This document shows positions 62,081 to 64,000 of a stretch of 64,000 nt of DNA, in pieces. Origin of the DNA: Rohdeia sp041398665 (lineage in GTDB: Bacteria > Planctomycetota > UBA1135 > GCA-002686595); assembly GCA_041398665.1 (NCBI GenBank), contig JAWKUH010000023.1, positions 24,063-88,062 of the forward strand, given 5' to 3'. Below the pieces are notes generated by a model. The model was given only the letters and a program-made list of their open reading frames with translations. It was not told where the DNA came from and did no database searches. Position 1 is the stretch's first letter, and the number at the start of each line of letters is the position of its first letter. Made by a program: the position numbers and the translations under genes.

Positions 62081-62671
62081 ATGCAACGACGCACCCTGCT
62101 CGCCGCCGCCTGTTCGCTCCTCGGATCCGTCCTCGTCGCCGCAGCCCCGTCGGCGCGGCCCGCGCATCAGGACGGCGTGCTCGCCGAACCCGTCGAACCC
62201 GTCGTCGTGTTCCTCGTGCGCCACGCCGAGAAGGGCGACGACGACGCGCGCGACCCCGGTCTCTCGGCGGCGGGCGAGCGGCGCGCGAACGAACTCGCGC
62301 GCGTGCTCGGATCGGCCGGTGTGACGCACCTCTTCGCGAGCGAGTACAAGCGCACGCAGAACACGCTCCGCCCGCTCGCGGACGCCGTCGGGCACGAGGT
62401 CGAGGTCGTCAGCGCGCGCACGCCCGAGAAGCAGCTCGCCGCCATCGCGGACCTGCCGCCCGGCTCCGTCGCCGTGATCTGCGGCCACTCCAACACGACG
62501 CCGCAGCTCGCCGCGCGCCTCGTCGACCCGACCGGCTCGGACGCCGCGAATCTCGGCGAGGACGAGTACGACCGACTGTTCGAGGTCGTGCTGCCCGCGC
62601 GTTCGCGCGTCGAGAGCTCGACGCGGCTCGCGCCGAAGCTGGTCGAGCTCCGCTACGGCGCGGGGGAGTGA
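62081..62671 (+). CDS. Exported histidine phosphatase superfamily protein (SixA/PGM-like)
   Basis: 196 aa. Signal peptide to about residue 25-30. VVFLVRHAEKGDDDARDPGLSAAGERRANELARVL carries the RHA(E)K catalytic His; FASEYKRTQNTLRPLADAVG and VAVICGHSNTTPQLAARL give the second catalytic His. The small size matches SixA-type branches; the periplasmic substrate is unknown. Starts 12 bp after the DUF58/small-protein end. Confidence 0.9.
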   Translation: MQRRTLLAAACSLLGSVLVAAAPSARPAHQDGVLAEPVEPVVVFLVRHAEKGDDDARDPGLSAAGERRANELARVLGSAGVTHLFASEYKRTQNTLRPLADAVGHEVEVVSARTPEKQLAAIADLPPGSVAVICGHSNTTPQLAARLVDPTGSDAANLGEDEYDRLFEVVLPARSRVESSTRLAPKLVELRYGAGE

Positions 62672-62734
62672 CGCGCGAGCCGTGACGCGCCGCTCGCCGA
62701 TCCGGCTGCCGGCCGTCGAGCCCGGGGACGCGTC

Positions 62735-63382
62735 TCAGTTCGACAGCGTCTCGAGGAACGCGTCGGCCTCCGCGATCGACGCCTCCATGTCGGCGACGAG
62801 CGCCCCGATCTCGCTCTCGATGCTCGCGAGTTCGCCGGACAGCGACGCGACGGCCTGCGCGTTGAGGTTGTGCTTGAGCGCGAGCACGTGGTCCTTGAAC
62901 GACGTGAGCACGGGCTGCATCGACGCCTCGGCCTTGTGCATCGCGCCGACGAGTACGGCATAGCGCTCCTCGGTGCGGTGGAGCAGGTCCTCGCTCTGCG
63001 CCCGGAGCTTCGCGTCGTGCATCTCGCCGATCTCGCCGCGCCACTCCGCGAACAGGTCTCCCGACACGGTCTCGACGGAGTCGATGCGGTCGGTGACCGC
63101 GGCCGCGCGGTCCTCGCTCCGGTCGTACTCCTTCTGCAACTTCGTGTAGAGCTTCTCGAGGTCGCCGCCGTCGAAGGCGTGCACCGCCTTGAACGCGTCG
63201 AGTGCGCTCACGAACTGCTCCTTCGCCGCGTCCTGTGCGTCGCGCGCCTCCTCGACCCGGTCGACGAGGATGTCGCGCTTGTGCACGCCGAACTGTTCCA
63301 TCGTCCAGTAGTAGGGCGTGGAGCAGCCGGTGAGCGGAGCGACGGCGAGGGCGAGCAGGACGGCGAGGGTGGTTCGACGCAT
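62735..63382 (-). CDS. DUF2959 family lipoprotein
   Basis: 215 aa. Lipobox PLTGC about residues 16-20. Then STPYYWTMEQFGVHKRDILVDRVEEARDAQDAAKEQFVSALDAFKAV, the DUF2959 signature, and a fully helical coiled-coil body (LHRTEERYAVLVGAMHKAEASMQPVLTSFKDHVLALKHNLNAQAVASL). Envelope-located; function unknown. Converges on the phosphatase gene. Confidence 0.88.
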   Translation of the reverse strand: MRRTTLAVLLALAVAPLTGCSTPYYWTMEQFGVHKRDILVDRVEEARDAQDAAKEQFVSALDAFKAVHAFDGGDLEKLYTKLQKEYDRSEDRAAAVTDRIDSVETVSGDLFAEWRGEIGEMHDAKLRAQSEDLLHRTEERYAVLVGAMHKAEASMQPVLTSFKDHVLALKHNLNAQAVASLSGELASIESEIGALVADMEASIAEADAFLETLSN

Positions 63383-63515
63383 GGCGATGGGGACGGAGCG
63401 AGGGCGGCGGGCGAGTCTCGGGACGCGCGCTGCCCCTGTCAACGCGGGCGCCGAGCGCGAACCGCGGCCCCTCGCTACCCTGGCCCCGGACCCGCCGCCC
63501 CGAGGTCCGCCCCAC

Positions 63516-64000
63516 ATGGAGAGGAACGACTCGTCCTCCGCGCTCGCGATCGTCCTCGTCGTCCTGCTGCTGCTCGTCGCCGCGGGCGGCGCCTTCCTCT
63601 TCATGGGGACGCGCGCGCGGTCGCAGGCACTCGAGGCGGAGGCGCGCGCGAACGAGTCGCGCGATCGCGCGGTCGAGGCGGTCGAGTTGGCGCGGTCCGA
63701 GAGCGGCGCGACGTCGACGGCGCGGACCGTCGCGGCCGAGTCCGCGCGTGGCGCGTCGGTGGAACTCGACACGGCCGCGGACGCCGCGCCGAGCGAGGTG
63801 TTCGTCCACGTCGTCCTCGACGAGAACCCCTGGATCGCGGGGGACTGGAAGGGGCGCGTCGCGTGGACGCCGCCGGGCGGGACGGCGACGCGGTTCCGCG
63901 CGGAGTCCGACCGGATCGCACTCCCGGTTGCTCCGCACTCGCTCGAGGAGTTCGGCGAGATCGAGGTCGACGGTCTCGGCGCGCACGCCGTCGCGCTGCG
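63516..64000 (+). CDS. Membrane-anchored protein, 5' part (runs off the window)
   Basis: The frame from the ATG at 63516 is open to the last base. MERNDSSSALAIVLVVLLLLVAAGGAFLFMG gives one membrane helix, a short helical stalk (ARSQALEAEARANESRDRAVEAVELARSE) follows, then beta-type sequence VFVHVVLDENPWIAGDWKGRVAW. Architecture resembles the anchored carboxypeptidase-regulatory-like proteins at 46910-51608, but the fold is not visible yet. Confidence 0.7.
   Translation, partial: MERNDSSSALAIVLVVLLLLVAAGGAFLFMGTRARSQALEAEARANESRDRAVEAVELARSESGATSTARTVAAESARGASVELDTAADAAPSEVFVHVVLDENPWIAGDWKGRVAWTPPGGTATRFRAESDRIALPVAPHSLEEFGEIEVDGLGAHAVAL

Overview
The window is GC-rich (roughly 70%) bacterial chromosome, densely coding, with many GTG and TTG starts and many ATGA, GTGA or TTGA stop/start overlaps. 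The best taxonomic hint is the secreted FG-GAP/VCBS protein at 1152-3611. It carries a DCNSNG..PD..D repeat-type motif and a C-terminal domain ending in NPVPLTLVP, a style I associate with deep-branching Planctomycetota (the Pla163/Poly30 type of isolate). Diderm features fit this: an outer-membrane beta-barrel (DUF3570), many lipoboxes and ClpB. The phylum is an inference and rests on no database search.

Layout. 1-1109: end of a cupin gene and a SAM methyltransferase. 1152-3611: secreted FG-GAP protein. 3774-4952: M20 amidohydrolase. 5067-8176: four-gene cassette of DUF4266 Cys-tailed lipoprotein, DUF3570 barrel, TlpA-like thioredoxin lipoprotein and ApbE-like FAD:protein FMN transferase. 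8336-10596: GAPDH plus ArsJ, a pair predicted to convert arsenate to 1-arseno-3-phosphoglycerate and export it. 10606-16110: small membrane protein, SRPBCC protein, and an SbcD-like/SbcC-like nuclease pair. 16370-18756: two tandem exported paralogues, each followed by strong hairpins. 18907-22111: MBL-fold protein, leucyl aminopeptidase and GNAT acyltransferase. 22112-25966: a lower-GC restriction-modification island with a small DNA-binding-like protein, an intact adenine methyltransferase and a decayed PLD-family endonuclease that converges on it. 25967-30734: PlsC-type acyltransferase, DinB-like protein, NRDE/TANGO2-like protein, and an 874-aa fusion of alpha/beta hydrolase, DedA/VTT membrane domain and ATP-grasp-like domain. 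30735-31378: a non-coding block of inverted and tandem repeats rich in three-base-loop hairpins. 31379-36593: minus-strand genes (coiled-coil lipoprotein, JmjC/cupin-like protein, MFS transporter, thioesterase, dienelactone-hydrolase lipoprotein). 36639-39596: B3/B4-domain protein, tRNA-Leu(UAG), a helical repeat protein and a Cys-rich exported protein. 39616-43338: small protein, ClC channel with CBS domains, AAA ATPase. 43731-51608: exported HExxH metallopeptidase interrupted by two consecutive amber codons, a glycosyltransferase and three membrane-anchored carboxypeptidase-regulatory-like proteins. 51778-54348: clpB. 54696-62068: an overlapping operon RDD-RDD-SpoIIM-DUF4129-DUF4350-MoxR-DUF58, a membrane/von Willebrand-type module. 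62081-64000: histidine phosphatase, DUF2959 lipoprotein and a truncated membrane protein.

Three themes cut across the window. First, at least nine start codons sit 6-10 nt downstream of a TAnnnT box and lack a clear Shine-Dalgarno, as expected for leaderless or near-leaderless mRNAs. Second, an unusual number of genes are broken by frameshifts or stops (near 24300-25456, 31682-31909, 40000, 45171, 46970 and 61850). These are either real decay or assembly indels, and reads should be checked. Third, non-coding inverted repeats cluster at 30760-31367 and 54357-54637.
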